NCBI RefSeq assembly: GCF_001500025.1 | Contig: NZ_LQIW01000050.1 | Location: 1 to 64,000 of the forward strand | From: Mycobacterium sp. IS-1590 | Lineage (GTDB): Bacteria > Actinomycetota > Actinomycetes > Mycobacteriales > Mycobacteriaceae | Direction: 5' to 3' | DNA: 64,000 nucleotides | In this document: piece after piece, positions 25,829-34,978 of the stretch | Layout of the letters: every line of letters begins with the position of its first letter | How positions within the stretch are numbered: position 1 is the stretch's first letter | Program-made: the position numbers and the translations under genes | Notes under the pieces: model-generated | Database searches by the model: none | Told to the model about the DNA's origin: nothing | Seen by the model: the letters and a program-made list of their open reading frames with translations, nothing else

Positions 25829-27052
25829 GTGGCCTCGTCTTCCATCAGGACTCTGGAAGACCTTCTCGCAGAAGGTGTTTCGGATCGGGGAGTGCTCGTA
25901 CGGTCGGACCTCAACGTCCCGCTCGACGATGAGGGCAACATCACCGACCCGGGTCGAATCACCGCGTCTGTGCCCACGCTGAAGGCGCTTTCCGATGCCG
26001 GCGCCAAGGTGATCGTCACCGCGCATCTCGGTCGGCCCAAGGGTGAGCCCGATCCAAAGCTCTCACTGGCTCCGGTCGCGAAGGCGTTGGGGGAGCAGCT
26101 CGGTCGCCACGTTCAGCTGGCCGGCGACGTCGTCGGCACCGACGCGCTCGCCCGTGCCGAAGGCCTGACCGACGGCGACATCCTGCTGCTGGAGAACATC
26201 CGCTTCGACGCCCGTGAGACCAGCAAGGACGACGCCGAACGGATGGCGCTGGCCCGGCAGCTCGCCGAGCTCGTCGGTGAGGACGGGGCTTTCGTCTCCG
26301 ACGGTTTCGGGGTCGTGCACCGCAAGCAGGCGTCGGTGTACGACGTCGCGACCCTGCTCCCGCACTATGCGGGCACGCTGGTGGCCGCGGAGGTCAAGGT
26401 GCTCGAACAGCTGACCACCTCCACCGACCGGCCTTACGCCGTCGTGCTCGGCGGGTCCAAGGTGTCGGACAAGCTGGCGGTCATCGAATCGCTCGCCGAG
26501 AAGGCCGACAGCCTGATCATCGGTGGCGGCATGTGCTTCACGTTCCTTGCCTCACAAGGCGTTTCGGTCGGCACCTCGCTGCTGGAGGAAAGCATGATCG
26601 AGACCTGCCGCAAGCTTCTCGACACCTACGCCGACGTGATCCACGTACCGGTCGACATCGTGGTGGCCGACAAGTTCGCCGCCGACGCGACGGCCGAAAT
26701 CGTCGCCGCCGACAAGATCCCGGCCGACAAGATGGGCCTGGACATCGGTCCCGGGTCGGTCGAGCGGTTCACCACGCTGCTGTCCAACGCCAAGACCGTG
26801 TTCTGGAACGGACCGATGGGCGTCTTCGAGTTCCCGGCCTTCGCCGCGGGCACCAAGGGCGTCGCCGAGGCGATCATCGCCGCGACCGGTAAGGGCGGCT
26901 TCAGCGTTGTCGGCGGCGGCGATTCCGCCGCTGCGGTCCGTCAGCTCGGCCTCGACGAAGAGGGCTTCTCCCACATTTCGACCGGGGGCGGGGCCTCGCT
27001 GGAATACCTTGAGGGCAAGAAACTGCCCGGTATCGCTGTTTTAGAAGAGTGA
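25829..27052 (+). CDS. pgk: Phosphoglycerate kinase
   Basis: 407 aa. It makes ATP from 1,3-bisphosphoglycerate and ADP in glycolysis. Motifs are VLVRSDLNVPLDDEGNITD, the substrate-arginine and HLGRPKGEPD region, ENIRFDARETSKDD, the hinge, NGPMGVFEFPAFAAGT, and the C-terminal nucleotide loop GGGDSAAAV with STGGGASLEYLEGK. The GTG start is 3 nt after the gap stop. Its stop lies 14 nt before the tpi start. It is the standard actinobacterial glycolytic operon. Confidence 0.97.
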   Translation: MASSSIRTLEDLLAEGVSDRGVLVRSDLNVPLDDEGNITDPGRITASVPTLKALSDAGAKVIVTAHLGRPKGEPDPKLSLAPVAKALGEQLGRHVQLAGDVVGTDALARAEGLTDGDILLLENIRFDARETSKDDAERMALARQLAELVGEDGAFVSDGFGVVHRKQASVYDVATLLPHYAGTLVAAEVKVLEQLTTSTDRPYAVVLGGSKVSDKLAVIESLAEKADSLIIGGGMCFTFLASQGVSVGTSLLEESMIETCRKLLDTYADVIHVPVDIVVADKFAADATAEIVAADKIPADKMGLDIGPGSVERFTTLLSNAKTVFWNGPMGVFEFPAFAAGTKGVAEAIIAATGKGGFSVVGGGDSAAAVRQLGLDEEGFSHISTGGGASLEYLEGKKLPGIAVLEE

Positions 27053-27066
27053 GAGGTCCCGAAATC

Positions 27067-27852
<786 letters not shown>

Positions 27853-27856
27853 CCAT

Positions 27857-27891
27857 CCGATTAGTGGGCGCCACCGCCGATTAGGTAGTCT
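27857..27891 (+). promoter_or_regulatory. Direct repeat and -10-like element upstream of secG
   Basis: CCGATTAG occurs twice with a 20-bp period (27857-27864 and 27877-27884), followed by TAGTCT (27886-27891), a TANNNT match ending 7 nt before the secG ATG. There is no Shine-Dalgarno, so secG could be read from its own leaderless transcript as well as from the gap operon. Confidence 0.35.
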
Positions 27892-27898
27892 GGCGCCC

Positions 27899-28132
27899 AT
27901 GGAATTGGCCCTGCAGATCACCCTGGTAGTGACCAGTGTCCTGGTCGTGCTCCTGGTGCTGCTGCATCGCGCCAAGGGCGGCGGCCTATCCACGCTGTTC
28001 GGCGGCGGCGTTCAGTCCAGCCTGTCGGGCTCGACGGTGGTGGAGAAGAACCTCGACCGATTGACGCTGTTCGTCACCGGCATCTGGCTCGTCTCGATCG
28101 TAGGCGTCGCGCTGCTCATCAAGTACAGCTGA
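27899..28132 (+). CDS. secG: Preprotein translocase subunit SecG
   Basis: 77 aa, the usual SecG size. Two membrane helices (about residues 3-23 and 55-74) flank a conserved cytoplasmic loop, HRAKGGGLSTLFGGGVQSS. It associates with SecYE and promotes SecA cycling. The ATG at 27899 gives MELALQITLVVTSVL; longer frames in phase overlap tpi and are rejected. The position after tpi and ahead of ppc is the same as in related actinobacteria. Confidence 0.95.
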   Translation: MELALQITLVVTSVLVVLLVLLHRAKGGGLSTLFGGGVQSSLSGSTVVEKNLDRLTLFVTGIWLVSIVGVALLIKYS

Positions 28133-28173
28133 CGCGGAACGCAGGGCCCGTTGTAGACGGTGCCGATCCACCT

Positions 28174-28187
28174 GCCCGCGTGCGGGC
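28174..28187. terminator. Hairpin between convergent secG and exported-protein genes
   Basis: GCCCGC-GT-GCGGGC is a perfect six-base inverted repeat 42 nt after the secG stop and 10 nt before the convergent gene's stop. There is no T-run, but GC-rich hairpins without T-runs are common at mycobacterial gene ends. It could serve both directions. Confidence 0.4.
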
Positions 28188-28196
28188 TCCCCAGTT

Positions 28197-28592
28197 CTAG
28201 GGCGCGAGCACGCGCGGCGGCATGGGGGCCACCGGTTGCTGCGGTTGAGCCGGCGGCAGCTGTAGAACGGGCAGGTCTCCCCGGACCGCGCCGGGCCCTA
28301 TCGGGGTGGCCGGCTGTTGCTCCGCTTGCTGCGCCTGTGCAGGCGGGGCATAGCAGTTCGGTGATCCGTCGGACTGGGTGTCGTTCGGGTCACTGGTCGG
28401 CACGCCGCCCGAGTCGACGCAGCACAGGTCGGCGTTGCGGACCGTCTGCTTCATGCAATTGTCGTACTGCTCGACGTCCCACGAGCCGTCGTCGGGCGCC
28501 CCGGCCGCGGTGGCGGGCCAGCTCAACAGGGCAAGGACGCCGGCACAGCCGGCGATTATCAGTCGATGCAGTAGTGGAGGTGAATTCGTCAT
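28197..28592 (-). CDS. Secreted proline/glutamine-rich protein
   Basis: 131 aa. The signal peptide spans about residues 1-30, with hydrophobic IIAGCAGVLALLSW and a probable cut after ATAAGA. The mature N-terminus carries four cysteines in YDNCMKQ, DLCCVDS and SPNCYAP, which may form disulfides. The tail is rich in Pro and Gln (QLPPAQPQQPVAPMPPR). The ATG at 28592 has AGAGGA upstream on the coding strand; 25 extra upstream codons are rejected because they would precede the signal. The function is unknown; small secreted proteins of this type are common in mycobacteria. Confidence 0.78.
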   Translation of the reverse strand: MTNSPPLLHRLIIAGCAGVLALLSWPATAAGAPDDGSWDVEQYDNCMKQTVRNADLCCVDSGGVPTSDPNDTQSDGSPNCYAPPAQAQQAEQQPATPIGPGAVRGDLPVLQLPPAQPQQPVAPMPPRVLAP

Positions 28593-28692
28593 CGTCGGTC
28601 CTCTGACGAGGGTGTGTGATGTACCAAGCGTGCGCCGGAATCGGGCCGCAGTGTCGGTTTCGGACATTTTTCTTGCGCGCTCTCAGCGGTGC

Positions 28693-28704
28693 CGGGAATT
28701 CCCG
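28693..28704. promoter_or_regulatory. 12-bp palindrome in the ppc leader
   Basis: CGGGAATTCCCG is a perfect 12-bp palindrome centred 44 nt before the ppc ATG, in the 149-bp divergent space shared with the secreted protein gene. It could be an operator or simply part of the leader. No other element was recognised in this space. Confidence 0.3.
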
Positions 28705-28741
28705 CCGCGCAGACCCCGACCGCGACGGCGATACTGAGCGC

Positions 28742-31543
28742 ATGGCCGAACTTCCCGATGCGCTGGAACCGATCGGCGCGGTACAGCGGACCAAGGTGGG
28801 TCGTGACGCCACCGAGCCGATGCGCGAGGACATCCGCCTTCTCGGCGCGATACTCGGCGACACCGTGCGCGAGCAGAACGGCGACGAGGTGTTCGATCTC
28901 GTCGAGCGCGCCCGCGTCGAATCGTTCCGGGTGCGCCGCTCCGAGATCGACCGCGCGGAGCTGGCGGGGATGTTCGACGGCATCGACATCAGGCAGGCGA
29001 TCCCGGTGATCCGCGCCTTCACTCACTTTGCGCTGTTGGCCAACGTCGCCGAGGACATCCACCGAGAGCGCCGCCGGGCGGTCCACGTCGAAGCGGGGGA
29101 GCCGCCGCAGAACAGCAGCCTCGCCGCCACGTACGCCAAACTCGACGCCGTCGACCTCGATGCCGAGGCCGTCACCGCAGCGCTCGCCGGGGCGATGGTT
29201 TCGCCGGTCATCACCGCGCACCCGACCGAGACCAGGCGCCGCACGGTCTTCGACACTCAACACCGCATCACCGAGCTGATGCGGTTGCGCCTGCACGGGC
29301 GCAGCGAGGCCGACGGCCGCGATTTCGAGCGCGAGCTGCGCCGCCACATCCTGACGCTGTGGCAGACCGCGCTGGTTCGGTTGTCGCGGTTGAAGATCCA
29401 GGACGAGATCGAGACAGGTCTGCGGTATTACCCAGCCGCGTTCTTCAAGGTGATACCGCAGGTGAACGCCGACGTGCGCAACGAGCTGCAGGCCCGTTGG
29501 CCCGGTACCGGACTGCTGGACGAGCCGATTGTGCGTCCCGGATCGTGGATAGGCGGGGATCGGGACGGCAACCCGAACGTCACCGCCGACGTCGTCCGCC
29601 GTGCGACCGGCAGAGCCGCGTACACGGCACTGGATCACTACTTCACCGAGATCACCGCGCTGGAAGAGGAGCTGTCGATGTCGGCGCGGCTGGTACGCAT
29701 CAGCGACGGACTCGACGCGTTGGCGGCCCGGTGCGAGGAACCGGCGCGGGCCGACGAGCCCTACCGGCGAGCGCTGCGCGTGATCCACTCCCGGCTGACG
29801 TCGACGGCGAAGGACATCCTCGACGAGCAGCCCGAGCATGAACTCGATCTTGGGCTCGAACGCTATGAGTCGCCGGCAGAGTTGCTCGCCGACCTCGACG
29901 TGGTCGACGAGTCGTTGCGCACCAACGGCAGCGCGGTGCTGGCAGACGATCGGTTGGCCCGGTTGCGGGAGGCCGTGCGCACCTTCGGATTTCACCTGTG
30001 CGGTCTCGACATGCGACAGAACTCCGATGTGCACGAGGAGGTCGTCGCCGAGCTGCTGGCGTGGGCGGGCGTACACCCCGACTACGGCTCGCTGGACGAG
30101 GCGGACCGGGTAGAACTGCTCGCCGGTGAGCTGTCGACCCGGCGCCCGCTGGTCAAAGCCGGCGCCGAACTGTCCGAGCTGGCCCGCAAGGAACTCGACA
30201 TCGTCGCGGCGGCCGCGCGGGCGGTGCGGGTCTTCGGTTCCCGGGCGGTTCCCAACTACATCATCTCGATGTGCGAATCCGTGTCGGACATGTTGGAGGC
30301 GGCGATACTGCTCAAAGAGGTCGGGCTGCTCGACGTCTCCGGGGAGAGGCCGTACGCACCCGTCGGTATCGTGCCGCTCTTCGAGACCATCGACGATCTG
30401 CAGCGTGGTTCGTCGATTCTCGAAGCGGCGCTGGACCTTCCGGTGTACCGATCGATCGTCTCGGCGCGCAGCGACAGCCAGGAGGTGATGCTCGGCTACT
30501 CCGACTCCAACAAGGACGGCGGCTACCTCGCGGCGAACTGGGCGCTGTACCGGGCCGAACTCGACCTGGTGGAGTCGGCGCACAAGACCGGAATCCGGTT
30601 GCGGCTCTTCCACGGTCGCGGTGGCACGGTGGGCCGGGGTGGCGGTCCGAGCTACGACGCCATCTTGGCCCAGCCGCCGGGCGCGGTGAACGGATCGCTT
30701 CGCCTCACCGAACAGGGTGAGGTCATCGCGGCGAAATACGCCGAACCGGAGGCCGCATATCGCAACCTCGAGACCCTGCTGGCCGCCACGTTGGAGGCCA
30801 CGCTGCTCGACGTGGAAGGTCTCGGTGACGAGGCCGGCCCGGCCTACGAGGTGCTTGACGACCTGGCCGGCCGCGCCCAACGTGCGTATGCCGAGTTGGT
30901 CCACGAGACACCGGGTTTCGTCGACTATTTCAAGGCCTCCACGCCCGTGAGCGAGATCGGCGCGCTCAACATCGGAAGCCGGCCTTCGTCGCGCAAGCCG
31001 ACCACGTCGATCGCGGATTTGCGGGCGATTCCGTGGGTGCTGGCGTGGAGTCAGTCGCGGGTGATGCTGCCGGGCTGGTACGGCACCGGGAAGGCCTTCG
31101 AGGAGTGGATCGCCGAGGGATCCGAATCGGGAGAGGACCGCGTCGAGGTCTTGCGGGACCTGTACCGGCGGTGGCCGTTCTTCCGCACCGTCCTGTCGAA
31201 CATGGCCCAGGTGTTGGCGAAATCCGATCTGGGACTGGCGGCGCGGTATTCCGAACTGGTCGACGACGAGGAGCTGAGGCGGCGGGTGTTCGACAAGATC
31301 GCCGACGAGCATGAGCGCACGATCCGGATGCACAAGCTCATCACCGGCCAGGACGATCTGCTCGCCGACAACCCGGCGCTGGCCCGTTCGGTGTTCAACC
31401 GCTTCCCGTACCTGGAACCGCTGAACCATCTCCAGGTCGAACTGCTGCGTCGCTATCGGTCCGGGGACGACGACGAACTCGTCCAGCGGGGAATCCTGCT
31501 CACGATGAGCGGGTTGGCGAGCGCACTGCGCAACAGCGGCTAG
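28742..31543 (+). CDS. ppc: Phosphoenolpyruvate carboxylase
   Basis: 933 aa. It carboxylates PEP to oxaloacetate, refilling the TCA cycle. Catalytic elements are the His in VITAHPTETRRRTV, the PEP and bicarbonate loop HGRGGTVGRGGGP, the GYSDSNKDGGYLAANW segment, and the C-terminal tetramer/effector region ending MSGLASALRNSG. The ATG at 28742 (MAELPDALEP) is chosen over upstream codons lacking a ribosome site. Clustering with gap-pgk-tpi matches corynebacteria; to my knowledge H37Rv has no ppc at this locus. Confidence 0.96.
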   Translation: MAELPDALEPIGAVQRTKVGRDATEPMREDIRLLGAILGDTVREQNGDEVFDLVERARVESFRVRRSEIDRAELAGMFDGIDIRQAIPVIRAFTHFALLANVAEDIHRERRRAVHVEAGEPPQNSSLAATYAKLDAVDLDAEAVTAALAGAMVSPVITAHPTETRRRTVFDTQHRITELMRLRLHGRSEADGRDFERELRRHILTLWQTALVRLSRLKIQDEIETGLRYYPAAFFKVIPQVNADVRNELQARWPGTGLLDEPIVRPGSWIGGDRDGNPNVTADVVRRATGRAAYTALDHYFTEITALEEELSMSARLVRISDGLDALAARCEEPARADEPYRRALRVIHSRLTSTAKDILDEQPEHELDLGLERYESPAELLADLDVVDESLRTNGSAVLADDRLARLREAVRTFGFHLCGLDMRQNSDVHEEVVAELLAWAGVHPDYGSLDEADRVELLAGELSTRRPLVKAGAELSELARKELDIVAAAARAVRVFGSRAVPNYIISMCESVSDMLEAAILLKEVGLLDVSGERPYAPVGIVPLFETIDDLQRGSSILEAALDLPVYRSIVSARSDSQEVMLGYSDSNKDGGYLAANWALYRAELDLVESAHKTGIRLRLFHGRGGTVGRGGGPSYDAILAQPPGAVNGSLRLTEQGEVIAAKYAEPEAAYRNLETLLAATLEATLLDVEGLGDEAGPAYEVLDDLAGRAQRAYAELVHETPGFVDYFKASTPVSEIGALNIGSRPSSRKPTTSIADLRAIPWVLAWSQSRVMLPGWYGTGKAFEEWIAEGSESGEDRVEVLRDLYRRWPFFRTVLSNMAQVLAKSDLGLAARYSELVDDEELRRRVFDKIADEHERTIRMHKLITGQDDLLADNPALARSVFNRFPYLEPLNHLQVELLRRYRSGDDDELVQRGILLTMSGLASALRNSG

Positions 31544-31555
31544 ACAGCAGGAGAT

Positions 31556-31927
31556 CTAGAGACCGGTCGAGCGGCGCATCTTGTTCACCGCCCCGCGCAC
31601 CACCTGCTCGGTCGCGGCGAGCGGCGAGATCACCGACTCACCGAGCCCGACGATGCGTTCCACCCGCCCGACTATGCCCTCCATACGGTCGACCACGGCG
31701 TTCAGACGCGGGGCGAGCTGATTGATCTGATTGATGGTCTCGTTGAACCGCTCCAGGGTGGCATCGAGGTTGGCGGTGGAGCTGTTGAGGTCCTCGAGCG
31801 TCTCGCTCAGCCCCTCCAGGATGGTGTCGACCTGCTCGACGGTGACGTCGGCGTTGAGCGCCGCCTGGGCGAGCTTTCTGATGCGTTCCGGCCCGGTACG
31901 GACCGGTCGACCACCCTTGTCTGCCAT
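31556..31927 (-). CDS. Coiled-coil protein of unknown function (Rv1444c position)
   Basis: 123 aa. A basic N-terminus (MADKGGRPVRTGPERIRKLAQ) is followed by a long amphipathic helix with heptad Leu/Ile/Val (LEGLSETLEDLNSSTANLDA through INQLAPRLNAVVDRMEG), suggesting a coiled coil, and a C-terminal ATEQVVRGAVNKMRR. There is no signal peptide or clear membrane helix. The position upstream of pgl fits Rv1444c by synteny, which is an inference. It is convergent with ppc (12 nt apart). An alternative start lies three codons upstream. Confidence 0.7.
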   Translation of the reverse strand: MADKGGRPVRTGPERIRKLAQAALNADVTVEQVDTILEGLSETLEDLNSSTANLDATLERFNETINQINQLAPRLNAVVDRMEGIVGRVERIVGLGESVISPLAATEQVVRGAVNKMRRSTGL

Positions 31928-32022
31928 GAGGGCCATTATGACGGCAGCCGGGGAACCGCCGGGCGTAACCCGACGTCTGAACACATGTGAGCCACGGAGA
32001 AACCACGTCTCGGCAGTGCCCG

Positions 32023-32133
32023 ATGGATCCGCGAATTGTCATGGTCGGATCGGACACCACGACCGCAAAAGCCGATTACGACGAGGGCTTCCGCGATGGA
32101 CAGAACGGTGATCTCTCGGCCCTCTCGAGCTGA
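32023..32133 (+). CDS. Possible 36-aa small protein
   Basis: A short frame MDPRIVMVGSDTTTAKADYD, then EGFRDGQNGDLSALSS, filling the 213-bp gap between two leftward genes without overlapping either. An internal ATG at 32041 is also possible. The acidic, hydrophilic DYDEGFRDGQ stretch resembles the style of small soluble actinobacterial proteins, but no ribosome site is clear. It may be chance. Confidence 0.3.
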   Translation: MDPRIVMVGSDTTTAKADYDEGFRDGQNGDLSALSS

Positions 32134-32140
32134 ACGCTGG

Positions 32141-33577
32141 TCAGAACGGCGGTGGTTCGTCGTCCCTGGCGAGTCGCTCGGCGAGGAGCAACTCTTTGCG
32201 AGCGATGCGCTCGGCGTTGTGTTGGCGCTCCAGCGCGATCCGATATGCCTTGTCCTCTGCGCGGGTGCGCCTGCGGATCGGCATCTTCGCGCCGCGATGA
32301 CGATCGTCTGGCCCGCTCGGGTGCGGGGCGACCACGATGTCGCCCGTGGGCCGGCCCAGCTGTTCGAAGAACTCGGCACCGCCGGGGGTGGTCGTGTACG
32401 TCTGCCCGTTGGGTGCCGTCCAGATGACCGTGCCGTCCGCGAGCTGTCGGTCTGACCACCCGTCGGCGCCGCACCAGAAAGTTTTCAGCAGATGGTGAAA
32501 CCCGCAGAGCAGCTTCAAGTTCGATGGATGGGTGGGTCCCATTGGATACGGGACCGTGTGGTCGATCTGGCACGCAGATGCCGGTACATCACATCCGGGA
32601 AAGCGGCACGTCAGGTCACGCCATCGGATGAAACGAGCTAACGCCGCAGACGGTCGGTAGCCCTGCTCAGGGCAGGGTTCGGGCAGCGGAACGGGGCGCA
32701 CCCGCGCGGTCGCGATCATCTCGCGCAACAACGAGGCGGGCACCGCGCCGAAGCCTGGGAGGTATCCCGGATTGTCCGACCGGCCCTCGATCGTGGCCTG
32801 CTCGGCGATCACATTGACGACGACCTGACTTGTTGGCTCGTTGGGGGAGCCGTTCTGGCAATCCTCGGCGCCGCAGCCGCACTGGAGCCGCATCTGCCCT
32901 GCGCTCATCGCCACCATCGCGTCTGCTCGGCGTTGTGAAGCGGTGCGCGGATCGTCGCGACAGACCGTTGCGGCAATCTCATCGAGGCGCGTGTCGAAAG
33001 CCACACCATCGGCGAAGGCGAGTTTGGCCCAGACCCCGACCATGCCTGGACTGATCGGACCGACCTCGACATAGCGGTCGTCGCTGGGCGGCTTCGGTTC
33101 CCGAACCCCGTCCGGGTCGAACTTCTCCACCCACATGTCGACGCGCTCGTGCAGCTTCGGCCCGGACAACTTCATCCACTTCGGCGACCATTTCGCGAAA
33201 GCCGCGTCGAGCCGGGCAAGGCGATCGTCGTCCTGGACATTGGAGCTGCGGTTGACCAGGGCGGTCACCATCCGAAAGTCGATCTGTCCGCTCGCGAAGA
33301 CCTCGGCGACCTTGGGCAGGCGCTCACGGAGGTCGATGGCGTAGTGCAGGCGACTGGCCGCTCGCCCGCGGCTGATGTTCAGTGCCGCCGCGATTTCGGC
33401 GACCACATTGGCGTGGCCGTCGATCGCCCAGTTCTCCCGCTCGTCATCCTGCTCAGGGGCGCGGCGGGCATAGAGCTCGCCGATCGCCATGAGTTCACGG
33501 CCGCATGCCGCGCTCTGTTCGCGCGAGGACGCGGTGATGACCTCGATCACCGTCGCATCCTCGAATGTCTCGAACAT
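32141..33577 (-). CDS. DUF222/13E12-repeat family HNH endonuclease-like protein
   Basis: 478 aa. The N-terminal DUF222 region (about residues 20-280) is helical. The C-terminal HNH nuclease motif is CRFPGCDVPASACQIDHTVPY, with NLKLLCGFHH completing the zinc and His set. The tail is basic and helical. The family is the 13E12 repeat type, present in many copies in mycobacterial genomes; one H37Rv copy carries the phiRv1 prophage attachment site. The start at 33577 (MFETFEDATV) is the usual family N-terminus. The frame is intact. No flanking repeats marking a mobile unit were seen. Confidence 0.88.
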   Translation of the reverse strand: MFETFEDATVIEVITASSREQSAACGRELMAIGELYARRAPEQDDERENWAIDGHANVVAEIAAALNISRGRAASRLHYAIDLRERLPKVAEVFASGQIDFRMVTALVNRSSNVQDDDRLARLDAAFAKWSPKWMKLSGPKLHERVDMWVEKFDPDGVREPKPPSDDRYVEVGPISPGMVGVWAKLAFADGVAFDTRLDEIAATVCRDDPRTASQRRADAMVAMSAGQMRLQCGCGAEDCQNGSPNEPTSQVVVNVIAEQATIEGRSDNPGYLPGFGAVPASLLREMIATARVRPVPLPEPCPEQGYRPSAALARFIRWRDLTCRFPGCDVPASACQIDHTVPYPMGPTHPSNLKLLCGFHHLLKTFWCGADGWSDRQLADGTVIWTAPNGQTYTTTPGGAEFFEQLGRPTGDIVVAPHPSGPDDRHRGAKMPIRRRTRAEDKAYRIALERQHNAERIARKELLLAERLARDDEPPPF

Positions 33578-33666
33578 ACATTCGATACTACTCACGCTCC
33601 CGACAAGTCGGCCCAAGTAAGCCCGCGGCGGCGATGAGTTCGTTCCGCTCGTGCAGTCTGAAGGAC

Positions 33667-34233
33667 GTGGGCAGACTCATCTATGGCTTCAACGTGTCGG
33701 TGGACGGCTACATCGCCGACGCTGAGGGCAACATCAACTGGTCCGATCCGAGCGACGAAGTGCACCGGTATTGGAATGACTTCGAACGGGAGACCGCGCT
33801 GGCGTTCTACGGCCGGCGACTCTACGAGCTGATGTCGGCGTACTGGCCGACCGCGGATCAGGCCCCCGACGCCACCCCTCTGATCGTCGACTTCGCCCAC
33901 ATCTGGCGCGACATGCCCAAGGTCGTGTTCTCACAGACCATCGATTCCGTCGACTGGAACTCCCGCCTGGAACGCGGCAACCCGGTCGAGGTGGTGACGA
34001 AACTCAAGGCCGAGACCGACGGCCAGATGGAGGTGGCCGGCGCGACGCTGGCTGCGCCGATCGTGCAGGCCGGATTGGTGGACGAGTACCGGATCGTCAT
34101 CGCACCCACCGCCGTGGGCGGTGGCACCCCGTTCTTCCCGTCCTTGCCATCGTGGATACCGCTGCGATTGGTGGAGAACCGCACCTTCCCGTGTGGCACG
34201 GTCCTGCTGCGCTACGAGGCGCAGCGCGACTGA
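33667..34233 (+). CDS. RibD C-terminal/dihydrofolate-reductase-fold family protein
   Basis: 188 aa. The N-terminal GRLIYGFNVSVDGYIADAEG and the FYGRRLYELMSAYWP loop are those of stand-alone YyaP/YwjB-type reductases, and a C-terminal VVGGG-like turn appears as TAVGGGTPFFPSL. They bind NAD(P)H; the substrate is unknown. The start is ambiguous: GTG 33667 begins the fold exactly, but its AAGGA lies only one nt upstream; ATG 33634 adds 11 residues without a ribosome site. It is convergent with pgl, 7 nt apart. Confidence 0.85.
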   Translation: MGRLIYGFNVSVDGYIADAEGNINWSDPSDEVHRYWNDFERETALAFYGRRLYELMSAYWPTADQAPDATPLIVDFAHIWRDMPKVVFSQTIDSVDWNSRLERGNPVEVVTKLKAETDGQMEVAGATLAAPIVQAGLVDEYRIVIAPTAVGGGTPFFPSLPSWIPLRLVENRTFPCGTVLLRYEAQRD

Positions 34234-34240
34234 GTCCGCG

Positions 34241-34978
34241 TCAGAGCTTGCTCGCCGCGGCCTCGTCGAGCAGCCACACCGTCGCGTCGCGGCCCACCGC
34301 GCCCGCCGCGGGCACGTCGTCGGCGTCAGCACCGCCGATCGCCGCTGCCACCGCGTCGGCCTTTCCGTCACCGGAGACCACCAGCCACACCTCCCGCGAC
34401 CGGCGAACCGCGGGCAGCGTCAACGTGATCCGGCGCGGCGGCGGCTTGGGGGAGTCCTCGACGCCGACCACCAGACGCTCGGTCTCACGCACCGCGGCGG
34501 TGTGGGGGAACAGCGAGTTGATGTGGCCCTCACCGCCCATCCCCAGCAGATGCACGTCGAAGTCGGGCGCCGGCTCGCCGCCCTCGGCGTTGGCGGCCAG
34601 CACCTGCTCGTATGCCGCCGCGGCCGCGTCGAGGTCGTCGCCGAATTGCGCGCCGCTCGCGGCCATCGGGTGCACGTTGCCGGACGGAATGTCGATGTGG
34701 TCCAGCAGCGCCTCGCGGGCCTGCTTGTAGTTGCGCTCGTCGTCGTCCTCGGGCACGAAACGGTCATCGCCCCAATAGAGATGCACCTTCGCCCAGTCGA
34801 TCTCGGTGCCCTTCTCGGCGACGCGCTTCAGCAGCCCGGTGCCGGTGCCCCCGCCCGTGAGCACGATGTGCGCCGACCCGCGCTTGTCGATGGCCGCGAC
34901 AATCGCTGCGACAAGCCGATCTCCCGCGGCCGCCACTAACGTCGTGGTATCGGGATGACGCTCGATGGTCGCGCTCAT
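34241..34978 (-). CDS. pgl: 6-phosphogluconolactonase
   Basis: 245 aa. It hydrolyses 6-phosphogluconolactone from Zwf. Motifs are IVLTGGGTGTGLLKRV (sugar-phosphate loop), VHLYWGDDRFVPEDDDERN and LLGMGGEGHINSLFPH, the DevB/Pgl signature with the catalytic acidic and His residues. It is the last gene of the leftward tkt-tal-zwf-opcA-pgl operon and starts inside the opcA stop (ATGA). Confidence 0.96.
   Translation of the reverse strand: MSATIERHPDTTTLVAAAGDRLVAAIVAAIDKRGSAHIVLTGGGTGTGLLKRVAEKGTEIDWAKVHLYWGDDRFVPEDDDERNYKQAREALLDHIDIPSGNVHPMAASGAQFGDDLDAAAAAYEQVLAANAEGGEPAPDFDVHLLGMGGEGHINSLFPHTAAVRETERLVVGVEDSPKPPPRRITLTLPAVRRSREVWLVVSGDGKADAVAAAIGGADADDVPAAGAVGRDATVWLLDEAAASKL

Noticed and set aside
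28589..31429. 946-codon open frame antisense to ppc
   Set aside because: Composition is Arg/His/Gly-rich without domain features, and ppc on the other strand is unambiguous.
32141..33577. 13E12 gene as a boundary of a mobile element
   Set aside because: No flanking direct or inverted repeats and no integrase; only the gene family hints at mobility.
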